Below the pieces are notes generated by a model. The model had not been told where the DNA came from, did no database searches, and saw only the letters and a program-made list of their open reading frames with translations. The position numbers and the translations under genes were made by a program. From positions 2,553,201 to 2,617,200 of the forward strand of contig NZ_LT671417.1 in assembly GCF_900128445.1 (NCBI RefSeq): 64,000 nucleotides of DNA, read 5' to 3'. Source of the stretch: Thermophilibacter provencensis (GTDB taxonomy: Bacteria; Actinomycetota; Coriobacteriia; Coriobacteriales; Atopobiaceae). Positions 10,730 through 19,572 of the stretch are shown in pieces. Position 1 is the first letter of the stretch. Every line of letters begins with the position of its first letter.

Positions 10730-10966
10730 TTGAAAGACGGGCCTCTCGCCGCTCTCCTTGATACCTTCGACCGCGGCCTCATCACGCTCGATGACCGCTA
10801 CCGCGTCGTGGTCTCCTCGCACGTGTCGCACACGCCCGCGAACGACCGGTGGCTCTACGCCTTCGACGGGAGGAAGATCGCCCTGCCGGGCAGCGACGAG
10901 TCGACTTGGCCGAGCCTCGACTTCATCCACTACCACAACGACTGCGTCTTCGAGCGGTGCGCGTAA
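10730..10966 (+). pseudogene. C-terminal remnant of an HNH endonuclease
   Basis: The frame reads LLDTFDRGLITLDDRYRVVVSS and continues with a LYAFDGRKIALP block and a closing FIHYHNDCVF block. This is the typical end of HNH-type restriction nucleases, after the AAHI and NGLxLxxxxH core. The core HNH residues are missing and the only available start is a TTG without a ribosome binding site, so this is a truncated leftover of about 78 codons. It lies between the GIY-YIG gene and the STAND NTPase gene and marks an old rearrangement in the island. Confidence 0.65.
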
Positions 10967-11035
10967 GAGGTCAGAGCCGACATTCGGACGGAGATATAAC
11001 GCTCAATCATGCTTATCTCTCCAGGACACACTTGA

Positions 11036-14000
11036 TTAAAACGTCTCGTGGAAGCTCCGCCACCTCTCTTCATCGATTTTCCGCTCTTTTCTGCTGATGA
11101 TTTCACCCAAGGCTTCCCTGTGATACCTGAAGCGACCATCATGTGGAAGCGAATCAGAGATCGTTTCAATAATCTCAATCTCAGCACGAATAGCTGGTGC
11201 AAATCCTTGCTCAATCGAACCAGCATAAGAGGACGAACCAAATGGAAGGACGTCAAATAGTTTGCCAGCTAAATCGCTGCTCAGCAGCGCAACATATGGT
11301 TCCACCCGGCTCATAAACGGGATGTCTGAAAGAACCCTACTGAAGTAATTTGGAATGTTGCCCTTCTCCAACCCGATTCTCAGTTCTTCAAATACTAAAG
11401 TTGGAACATCAAATCCAGCAGCAAGATAATCATTATGAACAAGCAGAGCGTGGACATCTCCTGTTGGATATTTAACAACGCCCGCAAGACGACGAACAAC
11501 CTCTCGCATCCTTTTCATCGGATTACTCAGTCTTGATGCCTGCCCCAGTCGACAAATAATAACTCGGCGCGAGGCATAATTTTCAGCGGCCACCAGCAAC
11601 TGAAATAGCCTCTCAATTGGGTCTGCTCCTCGCTCATCGAGGTATCTAAACACTAAGCCTGAGTAGTCGAAATGACGATCATGGATATTGTCTGCGTATA
11701 TCTCAAGCAAATCGTTCAAGTCAGCCCCGAAGCACACGTCAAGATCGGCCATCGGCTCTCTTGAATTTGAGAGAGGCAAAAAGAATAGATGTGCGTATCC
11801 GAGTTTCTTGAGTAAAGATGACTTGACTGTCCTACAGTATCTGCTTGCAAAGCCGGAAGTCTTTGATTCGATGCTCATAACTCCATCGATATGCATCAAA
11901 ACCTGCTCCGATTCCGCCATGAAAAGAAGGTAATCTATGTCGTTATTTGACGCAATATCAGCCGGCGCCATCTCAATTCCGGCGACGGCTAAAGTCGCAA
12001 GCCCATGAGAAATCGCCGTATCAAGAAGTAGGCGCCATCCGATTCTCTGACCGAGCCTCTCGATAATCCTAGAGCCAAGAGATATCTGCTGGTCAGCATT
12101 ATGAAGATTGCAGAAATAATCGAAAATACCTTCGAGGCTAATGTCGGGCTTATCCTCTGAAAGCAGAGCAATAAAAACCCTGTCAACAAGAGAGCCAGCG
12201 CTGTATGGGTCTATCTCTCCTTTCTCCCACATCTCATGGTTAATCTTGAGTACATCCTTATACCTCTGGGAACTCCAGCCGTTAACTGCAGAGAGTATTT
12301 CTCCCTCATCTGGATCAAAGCTTTCCATCAACTTCTCGCGGTCGGAATACGCCAAGGGTAGAAGGTTCGACATCGTCTCTTGCTCTTGCAGCGAAAGCGC
12401 CTCACAAGCAAGAGAGCAATGGTAAACGAGTTCTAGTTCATCCCTAGAAGTGGGCACTAATCCTGCCGGAATATGCGATACAAACGACCGAATACCATTC
12501 TCTAGAAAGAAACGGACATCCTCCTTGACCGGTTCTTTTTCGACTATCCCGACATGCGAGCAAAGAACCCGAGCTGCATCGGATTGATAACTTGACAGCT
12601 CTAGCAAGCTGCAGAGGAATGCTATTGCGCTGCTTCTAAGCTCAAGAGCGTCTTCCGTTTCCGGCATTCTGATGGTGAGAAAACGAATCGCTCCCCCTTC
12701 CTCAGCTTCGGTCGATACGTGGGAAAAGGCCAGGTATTGCTCGCAAAGCTTTAGGCCAAAAAACTGCAAGTTTCGAGAGTCAGACTCTTTGTTCATCCTC
12801 TGGCTCAGCTCATTGAGGAACCTGCGCTCGCGCAGAAACCCAGTCTCTGCAGAGTGCATAGTTATTGCCAGAGACTCCTCAATGACAGACTTGTAATCCC
12901 CTAGTTTGAAGCATCCTTTCTGTATGCCATCAAGTAGGACAGAAATCGCATCGGGATAGTGTTTTGAGTCCATCAGCTCACAGAGAATGGCAAGGCTTAC
13001 TGGAATCTCACCGGTCGCCTGTCTTCCATAATCTCCTTGCTCCGATATCGGAACGCATGATGACGACATCCCGCTAATCTCATTGCACGCGAAACAGTAG
13101 GCATTGTCTGGTATGAGGGGATGGAGCACGTCCATGATTTCACGGCGCTCTGTAATACTATATGAACCTGAGTTCATCCAAACTCTTTTGCAGTCATATT
13201 TGATTTTTGAAATGGTCTCGTCATCGCCGAATATGGAGATGAGCACGTTAAGAACCCTGACGACCCTCCGCCTATCACGAAGGACAAACATTGAAATAAA
13301 CTCATACAGGTCAACGACGTGCTCTTCAAAAATGGCCTTATAGGTGCAGTAGTCTTGGAGATTCAGCTGCTCGAACTTAACCGAAATAACTCTTTCAGTG
13401 CCCTCTAATACATCGAGAATATTACGGTCATGGAGCTTCCTCGCCCTACGTTTCATTTCGGACAGCGGCATTCCCTCTGCTAGCAAGCTCTCATAAGCTT
13501 GATCTCCCTCTCTGAAGTCGCACGGAGAATATACGCTCAGATATGACAGCAACATCAAGTCGTCTTGATCAAGCTCATCAATAAGACCCTTGTAGAAGAG
13601 GTCCATTACAGCATGAGCACTCTCAATGCCAGGATAACCATCCTTTTCCGCGCACAATGCCGCCATTATCGCAAGCCTTAAGTTGCCGCGAGCAACCTTC
13701 CCGATCTTCTCAAGGAGGTAGTGGTTGATAATTCCGAAATTGTCTCTCACCAACTCTTCTACAGCCTGATTATCCAGCGGTTGTAGAGAGTATTCTTCGA
13801 ATTGTACTGAACGACGTAGGGCGGTCAGCAATGACTTATGTGCGTAATCCCGCACGGTAAGTACAACTCGAAGGCCTTCGTTCTTTAAAACTACCTCAAG
13901 AAGCTCGTCGAGTCCGTCCGATTGCTGCGCGTCATCAACCAAGAGAACGGCATCACCCTCTGAAAGGAACTCGTTTACATCCTCCGCAACACCAGTCCCT

Positions 14001-14704
14001 CTCACTTTCGATAAAACATATGATGCAACTCGTTTGTCTCGCGCATAGCGGTTAACAAGCTCAAGAGCCAACCTCGTTTTGCCGCATCCAGAAGGACCGT
14101 GAATTACAACAATTTGGACTCGTTCAAGAGCATCTCTGAGTTCTTCCAGTTCTTTGGCTCTGTGACGCAACTCTCCCGATTGTGAGGTCGCATAGCCTTT
14201 CCTCTCTTCTCGCCTTATCCATTCATCAGGAGTAATAATTGCGTCGACTCCCATACGGACATGCAGAAATTCCGCGGCAAGATCGTGATACTTGTTCGCC
14301 AAATCCAATGCGATTGTCTTTGGGCCAATCAATTCGATTCGAGAATCAAGCGCACGAAGCTTGCCTTCCTGTTCTGGAGATAGCCTCCACGCAAGATGAC
14401 AGCAAATGATTCTCTTGGTGTAGCCATTAGGAACTTGAGACGAAAGACAGTCTTTAATGTCTTTCTCGAGTTTTCTGAAATACCCGTGCTGAGCAGTAGT
14501 AAATGCAATGAGAATCGCATCGCAGTCTGTAAGACTGTGTGCATCGGGAATGCCCTCTGTCACTTTATTTGTTCCGGGCTGCGATCCAAGAGTAGTCAAG
14601 GACTGAAGGTGAAGCTTGCGGTAAACATATGCCTCAGCAAGTTTTTGAAACGCTCCACCTTCGAGCTGCTTCAGCTCGTTCTCAATTGCGTGCTGTCTCA
14701 ACAT
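11036..14704 (-). CDS. STAND-type P-loop NTPase (Avs-like), probable phage defence sensor
   Basis: The 1222-residue protein has three parts. Residues 1-150 look like a degenerate restriction-endonuclease-like domain: GGAFQKLAEAY near 16, GIPDAH at 51-56 and a FTTAQ motif at 68-72, with no clear ExK. A P-loop NTPase follows, with Walker A GPSGCGKT (203-210), Walker B AVLLVDDA (252-259) and LTVRD near 284. The remaining 800 residues are helical and repeat-like and would be the sensor. This effector-NTPase-sensor layout is typical of STAND/Avs defence proteins. The gene overlaps the end of yafQ by 7 bases, its ribosome binding site (GAGAGGA) lies inside yafQ, and it is clearly AT-richer than the core genome. 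The effector assignment is uncertain; the NTPase is clear. Confidence 0.75.
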   Translation of the reverse strand: MLRQHAIENELKQLEGGAFQKLAEAYVYRKLHLQSLTTLGSQPGTNKVTEGIPDAHSLTDCDAILIAFTTAQHGYFRKLEKDIKDCLSSQVPNGYTKRIICCHLAWRLSPEQEGKLRALDSRIELIGPKTIALDLANKYHDLAAEFLHVRMGVDAIITPDEWIRREERKGYATSQSGELRHRAKELEELRDALERVQIVVIHGPSGCGKTRLALELVNRYARDKRVASYVLSKVRGTGVAEDVNEFLSEGDAVLLVDDAQQSDGLDELLEVVLKNEGLRVVLTVRDYAHKSLLTALRRSVQFEEYSLQPLDNQAVEELVRDNFGIINHYLLEKIGKVARGNLRLAIMAALCAEKDGYPGIESAHAVMDLFYKGLIDELDQDDLMLLSYLSVYSPCDFREGDQAYESLLAEGMPLSEMKRRARKLHDRNILDVLEGTERVISVKFEQLNLQDYCTYKAIFEEHVVDLYEFISMFVLRDRRRVVRVLNVLISIFGDDETISKIKYDCKRVWMNSGSYSITERREIMDVLHPLIPDNAYCFACNEISGMSSSCVPISEQGDYGRQATGEIPVSLAILCELMDSKHYPDAISVLLDGIQKGCFKLGDYKSVIEESLAITMHSAETGFLRERRFLNELSQRMNKESDSRNLQFFGLKLCEQYLAFSHVSTEAEEGGAIRFLTIRMPETEDALELRSSAIAFLCSLLELSSYQSDAARVLCSHVGIVEKEPVKEDVRFFLENGIRSFVSHIPAGLVPTSRDELELVYHCSLACEALSLQEQETMSNLLPLAYSDREKLMESFDPDEGEILSAVNGWSSQRYKDVLKINHEMWEKGEIDPYSAGSLVDRVFIALLSEDKPDISLEGIFDYFCNLHNADQQISLGSRIIERLGQRIGWRLLLDTAISHGLATLAVAGIEMAPADIASNNDIDYLLFMAESEQVLMHIDGVMSIESKTSGFASRYCRTVKSSLLKKLGYAHLFFLPLSNSREPMADLDVCFGADLNDLLEIYADNIHDRHFDYSGLVFRYLDERGADPIERLFQLLVAAENYASRRVIICRLGQASRLSNPMKRMREVVRRLAGVVKYPTGDVHALLVHNDYLAAGFDVPTLVFEELRIGLEKGNIPNYFSRVLSDIPFMSRVEPYVALLSSDLAGKLFDVLPFGSSSYAGSIEQGFAPAIRAEIEIIETISDSLPHDGRFRYHREALGEIISRKERKIDEERWRSFHETF

Positions 14705-15015
14705 GCATATCCTCTCAGATTCATGTTCGACAAAAGAGCTGCCCCCAACAACTCGCTATGACTTCCCATCCTCGTAGCAACAAGAACGAACCCCTCCTCG
14801 TCAACACGATAGATGAGCAGCCAGCCAGGCTTGATGTAACACTCGCGATGACCGCGATATGTCCCGCCGAGCGAATGGTCGCGCATCGCATTGGGAAGCG
14901 CTTCTCCCCGAACAAGCGTCTCAAGGGTCCGCTCGAGCTTCGAGAGGTCCTTGCCTTGGCGCTTCACACGCTTGTAGTCCTTCTTGAACTTAGCGGTGAA
15001 CTTCAGCTCCAGCAT
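14698..15015 (-). CDS. yafQ: YafQ-type mRNA interferase toxin, possibly weakened
   Basis: The 105-residue product matches the RelE/YafQ family: FTAKFKKDYKRVKRQGKD at the start, RDHSLGGTYRGHREC in the middle and ATRMGSHSELLG at the end. YafQ cuts mRNA on the ribosome. By comparison with my memory of E. coli YafQ, the His in RDH, the Trp in PGW and the His in GSHSEL are kept. The positions usually His and Asp (in a HxxPDW context) read Tyr and Gly here (CYIKPGW), which may reduce activity. About 13 residues extend past the usual end and overlap the NTPase start. It lies 3 bases after the antitoxin gene. Confidence 0.88.
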   Translation of the reverse strand: MLELKFTAKFKKDYKRVKRQGKDLSKLERTLETLVRGEALPNAMRDHSLGGTYRGHRECYIKPGWLLIYRVDEEGFVLVATRMGSHSELLGAALLSNMNLRGYAC

Positions 15016-15018
15016 GGC

Positions 15019-15303
15019 CTACTCCTCGTCGAGCGCGGCCATTGCCTCCTTGACGGTGTGGTAGGGACCTGAGAGATTCCTGCCCGTCGCCGCATCATCC
15101 ATTGCTGCAAGCGTCTCCTGACTAAACCCGTAGGGATTGGCCGGATCAAACGGGAAGCCCCCGCGGCGATTGAACGCAGACACGAACATGCGGATTGCGT
15201 TACTTGGAGAGGTGCCAATCTCATCGCAGATCATGGAGAAGCGGTCCTTCTCGTCCTTGCGAAGCTTCGCAGAAATGGACTCGGTCGCAGCTGCGGTGGC
15301 CAT
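15019..15303 (-). CDS. dinJ: DinJ/RelB-family antitoxin
   Basis: The 94-residue protein carries an N-terminal ribbon-helix-helix segment (SISAKLRKDEKDRFSMICDE, then GTSPSNAIRMFVSAF) typical of RelB/DinJ antitoxins. Its C-terminal part (residues about 50-94) should wrap and block YafQ. It is the first gene of the dinJ-yafQ-NTPase unit. An inverted repeat overlies its promoter region (15317-15345), as expected for autoregulation by the toxin-antitoxin complex. Confidence 0.9.
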   Translation of the reverse strand: MATAAATESISAKLRKDEKDRFSMICDEIGTSPSNAIRMFVSAFNRRGGFPFDPANPYGFSQETLAAMDDAATGRNLSGPYHTVKEAMAALDEE

Positions 15304-15316
15304 GGTTGCTCCCTAC

Positions 15317-15345
15317 TACAATGTCCTACTTTATCTTACATTGTA
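15317..15345. promoter_or_regulatory. Probable autoregulatory operator of dinJ-yafQ
   Basis: Perfect 8-bp arms TACAATGT and ACATTGTA are separated by 13 bases, starting 14 bases upstream of the dinJ start codon. Position and symmetry fit a ribbon-helix-helix antitoxin operator. Confidence 0.65.
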
Positions 15346-15442
15346 TACCCAAGAATAAAACCTCCGATTCTCGTATGTTTAGTCATCCGTGAGTCCAGCC
15401 AGTACGGTTGCCAGCGAGGTGCGCCTCGCGCAGACCCGCCAC

Positions 15443-16843
15443 CTACATTCGCACGAGAAGCGTGGGCGCGTCAGCAAACAGCTCAGGCTCGCTGTACTGA
15501 AAGCCGTTCGCCAGCGTCTCCGTCCGCATCGCAATCACCTCGTAGGGAGGAGCGCTGTCGACGTCCTCGGCGGCGGGGTTCTTCTCGACCCGATAGAGCG
15601 TGGGCGCAAGGCCGCCCGGCGTGACGCCCAGCTCTGCAAGGCCCGTCTGCGGGTCATGGTTGTCATATGCCAGTCTGATGTCAAACCATCCGTTGTCCTG
15701 CACGCTCTCCGGCAGACGCGCAAAGAGGTCCGGGGCCACCGCCAGGCTATAGGCCTCAAAGACCGCCGGTGCGAACTCGCGCTCGTCAAAGCGCTCGAGG
15801 CTCCCACTCTCCTGGAGTTCCTCCAGCGAGACGGGACTCTCCACGGTCTCCAGCTCCACATCACCCGTGCGCAGACGCACGCCGCACTCGTCGGAGGTGA
15901 CGTAAACGCCCTTGCCCACGGGGAACCACTCCACGATGAGCCAGCTGCCAATGTCATCGGCACCCGTATCACTATCGTCAAAGGGACTGAGCTCGCCGAG
16001 CTTGCCGTTCTCCGCGTCGCTGAGAACGGCGGCGTCGGTGTCTTCGGGCACCCCATCGCGACACCCGGCCTGGTAGACGACCACCCGCGTCTCCGCGTCC
16101 CCGTCCGTCAGAGGAAGCAGCGCGCGGCACGCCCCCTCGATGGGCGCCACCCACGCGGGCGTCTCGGGAACGTCTGTCGGGAAGCCGTCCGCGTAGTCCG
16201 CGTCCGCACCGGAGAGCTCGATCTTAACGTACGGCACACCCAGGCTGACGCGCGAGGCCTCCTGCTCGAAAAAGCTGTCGTCGCCCGTGTAGCGCGCGTA
16301 GAAGAACGAGGCGCTCTGCTCCACGGTCGTCTCGACCTCGCCGTTCTTCTCGCCAGCTGGATCTTCCGGCCAGTAGTACGTCGAGATGCACCCCTCAAAG
16401 AAGCCGTCCTCTTCAAGCGGGACGCCGTTCACAGTCACGGATGCAACGTCGCAGCCCGCGTCCCCCAGGCGCTCGCAGCAACCCTCGAGCTCCTCGCGGA
16501 AGCGCTGCTCGTAGGCTGCCGTGACCTCGTCCTGCTGCCGGTTGTCGCCAACGACGCCGTCCTCAAAGTCCACGAGCACCGTCTGACCGTCGCTCATGGT
16601 GCAGAACGCCCGACCGGACGACTGGTAGCCAAACAGGGCGTACGACCGGTCCTCCCAGACGTCGACCACGTGGGCGTCGTCACCGTACTTCTCGGCGTAG
16701 TACTGCTCCGCCTGCCTGGCGACATCCCTCTCGTCGAACTCCCCCAGGTTGCCGCAACTCCCGAGGGCAAGAACGGTCACTATGGCGAGAAGAACGAGCG
16801 GGGCGAGCTTGCGACGCAAAATCGGGGCGGTGGCATACGTCAT
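15443..16843 (-). CDS. Putative lipoprotein of unknown function
   Basis: I place the start at the ATG at 16843 because GGAAGG precedes it; an upstream ATG at 16879 adds 12 residues without a good binding site. The 466-residue product has a lipoprotein signal peptide with basic residues, a hydrophobic core and the lipobox LGSC, with Cys at about residue 30. The mature part is acidic and contains scattered Cys residues and several mixed alpha/beta segments. No family is recognised. It is transcribed with, and 63 bases after, the AGCS symporter gene. Confidence 0.75.
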   Translation of the reverse strand: MTYATAPILRRKLAPLVLLAIVTVLALGSCGNLGEFDERDVARQAEQYYAEKYGDDAHVVDVWEDRSYALFGYQSSGRAFCTMSDGQTVLVDFEDGVVGDNRQQDEVTAAYEQRFREELEGCCERLGDAGCDVASVTVNGVPLEEDGFFEGCISTYYWPEDPAGEKNGEVETTVEQSASFFYARYTGDDSFFEQEASRVSLGVPYVKIELSGADADYADGFPTDVPETPAWVAPIEGACRALLPLTDGDAETRVVVYQAGCRDGVPEDTDAAVLSDAENGKLGELSPFDDSDTGADDIGSWLIVEWFPVGKGVYVTSDECGVRLRTGDVELETVESPVSLEELQESGSLERFDEREFAPAVFEAYSLAVAPDLFARLPESVQDNGWFDIRLAYDNHDPQTGLAELGVTPGGLAPTLYRVEKNPAAEDVDSAPPYEVIAMRTETLANGFQYSEPELFADAPTLLVRM

Positions 16844-16906
16844 GGGGAACCTTCCGCGCGAGGGGGATTGTGGCTCCATTGTCGCAGAACGAACGCCAGG
16901 GGCCCG

Positions 16907-18337
16907 CTACTTGTCCCTGAACGACAGCATCCCGCTGTAGTCCGTGTCGCGCGGGCGTCGGCGGTCGGGATCGCGGAAGAAGTCCGCCGCAAGCCGGCGG
17001 ATCACGGGCGAGAGCGCGATCAGTGCGATGAGGTTGGGGATTGCCATGAGGCCGTTGAAGCAGTCGGCGAACTCCCACACCACGTCGAGGTTGGTCACGC
17101 AGCCCGCAAAGACCATGGCCACGTAGGCAACCTGGTAGACGCGCACCGCCACGCGCTGGGCGCGGCTCTTGCGGAAGAGGTACTCAACGCACTTCTCGCC
17201 GTAGTAGTACCACGCGATCAGCGTGGCAAACGCGAAGAGCATGAGGCCCACCGTCACAACGTACTGTCCGCCGGGAATGCTCTGCCCAAAGGCTGCCGAG
17301 CTCATGGCGCCCTCGGACATCATGGGGTCAGCGTGCCACAGCCCCGAGGTGATGATCACGAGGCCTGTGACCGTGCACATGACGATGCTGTCGAAGAACA
17401 CCTCGAACGTGCCCCACAGGCCCTGACGGGCGGGGTGGTCGGTGTCGGCGGAGGCGTGCGCGATGGGCGCCGAGCCCATGCCCGCCTCGTGCGTGAACAC
17501 GCCGCGCGACATGCCCACGCGGCAGGCGTACATGACCGTGGCGCCCAGAAATCCGCCCGTGGCGGCCGTGCCCGTGAAGGCGTCGCGGAAGATCTGGGCG
17601 ATCGCTGCGGGAATCTCCGCGGCGTTGACCACGAGCACCGCCGCGGCGCCGAGAAGGTAGAACACCGCCGCGAGGGGCACGAGCCTCTCGGTGATCTGCG
17701 CGATGCGCGTGATGCCGCCGATAAGGACAAGGCCCGCGAGAAGCGCCACGACGACGCCGATGACGGGAAGCGGCACCCCGAAGGTCGCGTTCACGCTGCC
17801 GGCGAGCGAGTTTGCCTGCACGCTCGCCCCGATGCCGAACGACGCGAGGAAGCCGAAGACGGCGAACAGCGTCGCAAGCCAGCCGACCCCCAGGCCGCGG
17901 GAGATGTAGTACATGGGACCGCCCACGATCTCGCCGCGCTCGTTGCGTGTGCGGTACGCCACCGACAGCGTGACCTCGCAGAACTTGATGACCATGCCCG
18001 CCAGTGCGGAGAGCCACAGCCAGAAGATCGATCCCGGTCCGCCCGTGGCCACCGCGAGCGCCACGCCCACGATGTTGCCGGTGCCGAGCGTCGCCGCGAG
18101 CGCGGTGCACACCGCCTGGAAGGGCGAGATGGTGCCCTCCCCCGCCTCGGACGGGTTCTGGCGCTGGAAGAGCGTCTTGGTGGTGTAGCGCATGACCACG
18201 TTGAAGCGCGTGAACACGGCGCCCCTGGTGACGACGAGCAGGAACACGCCTGTTCCGAGCATCAGCACGACCATGGGGACGCCCCACAGCACGTTGGTGT
18301 TCAGCGTGGCAACGGCGGACATGAAGCTTTCGAACAT
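16907..18337 (-). CDS. AGCS-family sodium:amino acid (alanine/glycine) symporter
   Basis: The 476-residue membrane protein has the AGCS signature regions: FQAVCTALAATLGTGNIVGV near the N-terminal third, WLWLSALAGMVIKFCEVTLS next to it, and FTHEAGMGSAPIAHASA in the middle. About ten or eleven membrane spans are visible. Members import alanine, glycine or related amino acids with sodium. The ATG at 18337 is preceded by AGAGGTG and gives the canonical N-terminus; an upstream start at 18394 would add 19 unlikely residues. The family call is secure; the exact substrate is not. Confidence 0.93.
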   Translation of the reverse strand: MFESFMSAVATLNTNVLWGVPMVVLMLGTGVFLLVVTRGAVFTRFNVVMRYTTKTLFQRQNPSEAGEGTISPFQAVCTALAATLGTGNIVGVALAVATGGPGSIFWLWLSALAGMVIKFCEVTLSVAYRTRNERGEIVGGPMYYISRGLGVGWLATLFAVFGFLASFGIGASVQANSLAGSVNATFGVPLPVIGVVVALLAGLVLIGGITRIAQITERLVPLAAVFYLLGAAAVLVVNAAEIPAAIAQIFRDAFTGTAATGGFLGATVMYACRVGMSRGVFTHEAGMGSAPIAHASADTDHPARQGLWGTFEVFFDSIVMCTVTGLVIITSGLWHADPMMSEGAMSSAAFGQSIPGGQYVVTVGLMLFAFATLIAWYYYGEKCVEYLFRKSRAQRVAVRVYQVAYVAMVFAGCVTNLDVVWEFADCFNGLMAIPNLIALIALSPVIRRLAADFFRDPDRRRPRDTDYSGMLSFRDK

Positions 18338-18527
18338 GAGGCACCTCTCGTTGGGGCGCGGGCAGCGCGAGCTGTTGAAGTGCCTACTGTACATGGCCCG
18401 TGTTTCGGCCCCGTGACGGCCGTGCTGATTATCGTGCCTTGCCCAATCTATCTACCAGCAACATGTTCTTCTCGGACGCAGGATTGTTCTTAGCAGAATA
18501 ATCCTGTCCGCGCACTTCTCGCGTGCA

Positions 18528-18550
18528 TTTTACCGCCATTGGCGGTAAAA
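18528..18550. promoter_or_regulatory. Perfect palindromic operator in front of fic
   Basis: Arms TTTTACCGCCA and TGGCGGTAAAA (11 bp each, 1-base centre) lie 24 bases upstream of the fic start. An extra half-site, GACGGTAAAA, follows at 18556-18565. The Fic protein has a C-terminal winged-helix-like domain, so autoregulation is likely but inferred. Confidence 0.65.
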
Positions 18551-18573
18551 TAGTGACGGTAAAAGGAGGTCGC

Positions 18574-19530
18574 ATGGGATACGAGCCACCTTTTGAGAGA
18601 ACACCGGAAATCGACAATCTCTGCATGGAGATAGCGGAGCTCGTGGGCATGCTGCATCCCTCCTCGGGCCTCGGCACAAGCCACACCCTCCACCGCGAGC
18701 TGCGCATCCGTACCATTCGCTCATCCCTCATGATCGAGGGAAACACACTTTCCGAGGAAGCCGTGACCGCCATCATGGACGGTAAGCGCGTCCTCGGACC
18801 CGCAAGGGACATCCTCGAGGTCGAAAACGCAAAGCGGGCTTACGAGCTCATTGACTCCCTCGACCCGCTGAGCCTGGATGACCTCCTACGCGCCCATCGA
18901 GTCATGATGGATGGGCTTATCGAACATGCCGGCTGCTTCCGCTCCGGTGACGTCGGGGTCTTTGACGGGGACACTCTCATCCATGCCGGCACGCCGGCGA
19001 ACTACGTTCCACAGGTCATGGCGAACCTCTTCGGGTGGCTTGCCGCGACCGATCTTCACCCGCTCCTCGCATCGTGCATCTTTCACTGCGAGTTCGAGTT
19101 CATCCATCCCTTTGCCGACGGCAACGGACGAACGGGAAGGCTCTGGCACACGTTGCTGCTCTCGCGCTGGAGGCCTGCCCTTGCATGGCTTCCCGTCGAG
19201 AGCGTCATTCGCGAGCGGCAGCATGAGTACTACCGTGTGCTGGCGGAGTCCAACGCCGCGGGCTCCTCGGATCACTTCGTCACGTTCATGCTTCAGGTCA
19301 TTCGCGACGCGCTGCTCCCCTTCTCGTTACCGGAGACCCAAAGGGAGAGCCGCGTCCGACAGGCCCTCGCGTACTTCTCGGCTCACCCCAAGGGGACGAT
19401 TGCGGAGCTCGCCGACCTTCTCGGCTGCTCCAAGCGCTCCACAGAGCGCCTTGTGGCGAGCCTCCGCAAGGAGGGTAAGCTCAGGCGCGAGGGTGCAGCA
19501 CACGGCGGCACGTGGGTCGTTTGCCAGTAG
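18574..19530 (+). CDS. fic: Fic-family protein with C-terminal winged helix
   Basis: Fic proteins transfer AMP (or another nucleotide group) to hydroxyl groups of target proteins. The 318-residue product has the core motif HPFADGNGRTGR (178-189) intact and an N-terminal inhibitory helix SSLMIEGN (50-57), whose Glu normally blocks the active site. This places it in the class with N-terminal self-inhibition. Residues about 265-318 form a winged-helix-like tail (TIAELADLLGCSKRSTERLV). The ATG at 18574 has an excellent ribosome binding site (AAAAGGAGGT). It is monocistronic and convergent with the DUF234-type ATPase gene. Confidence 0.93.
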   Translation: MGYEPPFERTPEIDNLCMEIAELVGMLHPSSGLGTSHTLHRELRIRTIRSSLMIEGNTLSEEAVTAIMDGKRVLGPARDILEVENAKRAYELIDSLDPLSLDDLLRAHRVMMDGLIEHAGCFRSGDVGVFDGDTLIHAGTPANYVPQVMANLFGWLAATDLHPLLASCIFHCEFEFIHPFADGNGRTGRLWHTLLLSRWRPALAWLPVESVIRERQHEYYRVLAESNAAGSSDHFVTFMLQVIRDALLPFSLPETQRESRVRQALAYFSAHPKGTIAELADLLGCSKRSTERLVASLRKEGKLRREGAAHGGTWVVCQ

Positions 19531-19572
19531 CACGCCTTTCAAAGAGCGCCCCGTTCAGGCCTAACGTGCCCT

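Noticed and set aside
15389-18493. Plus-strand open frame of 1034 codons
   Set aside because: It lies opposite the lipoprotein and AGCS symporter genes. The His/Arg-rich translation has no domain.
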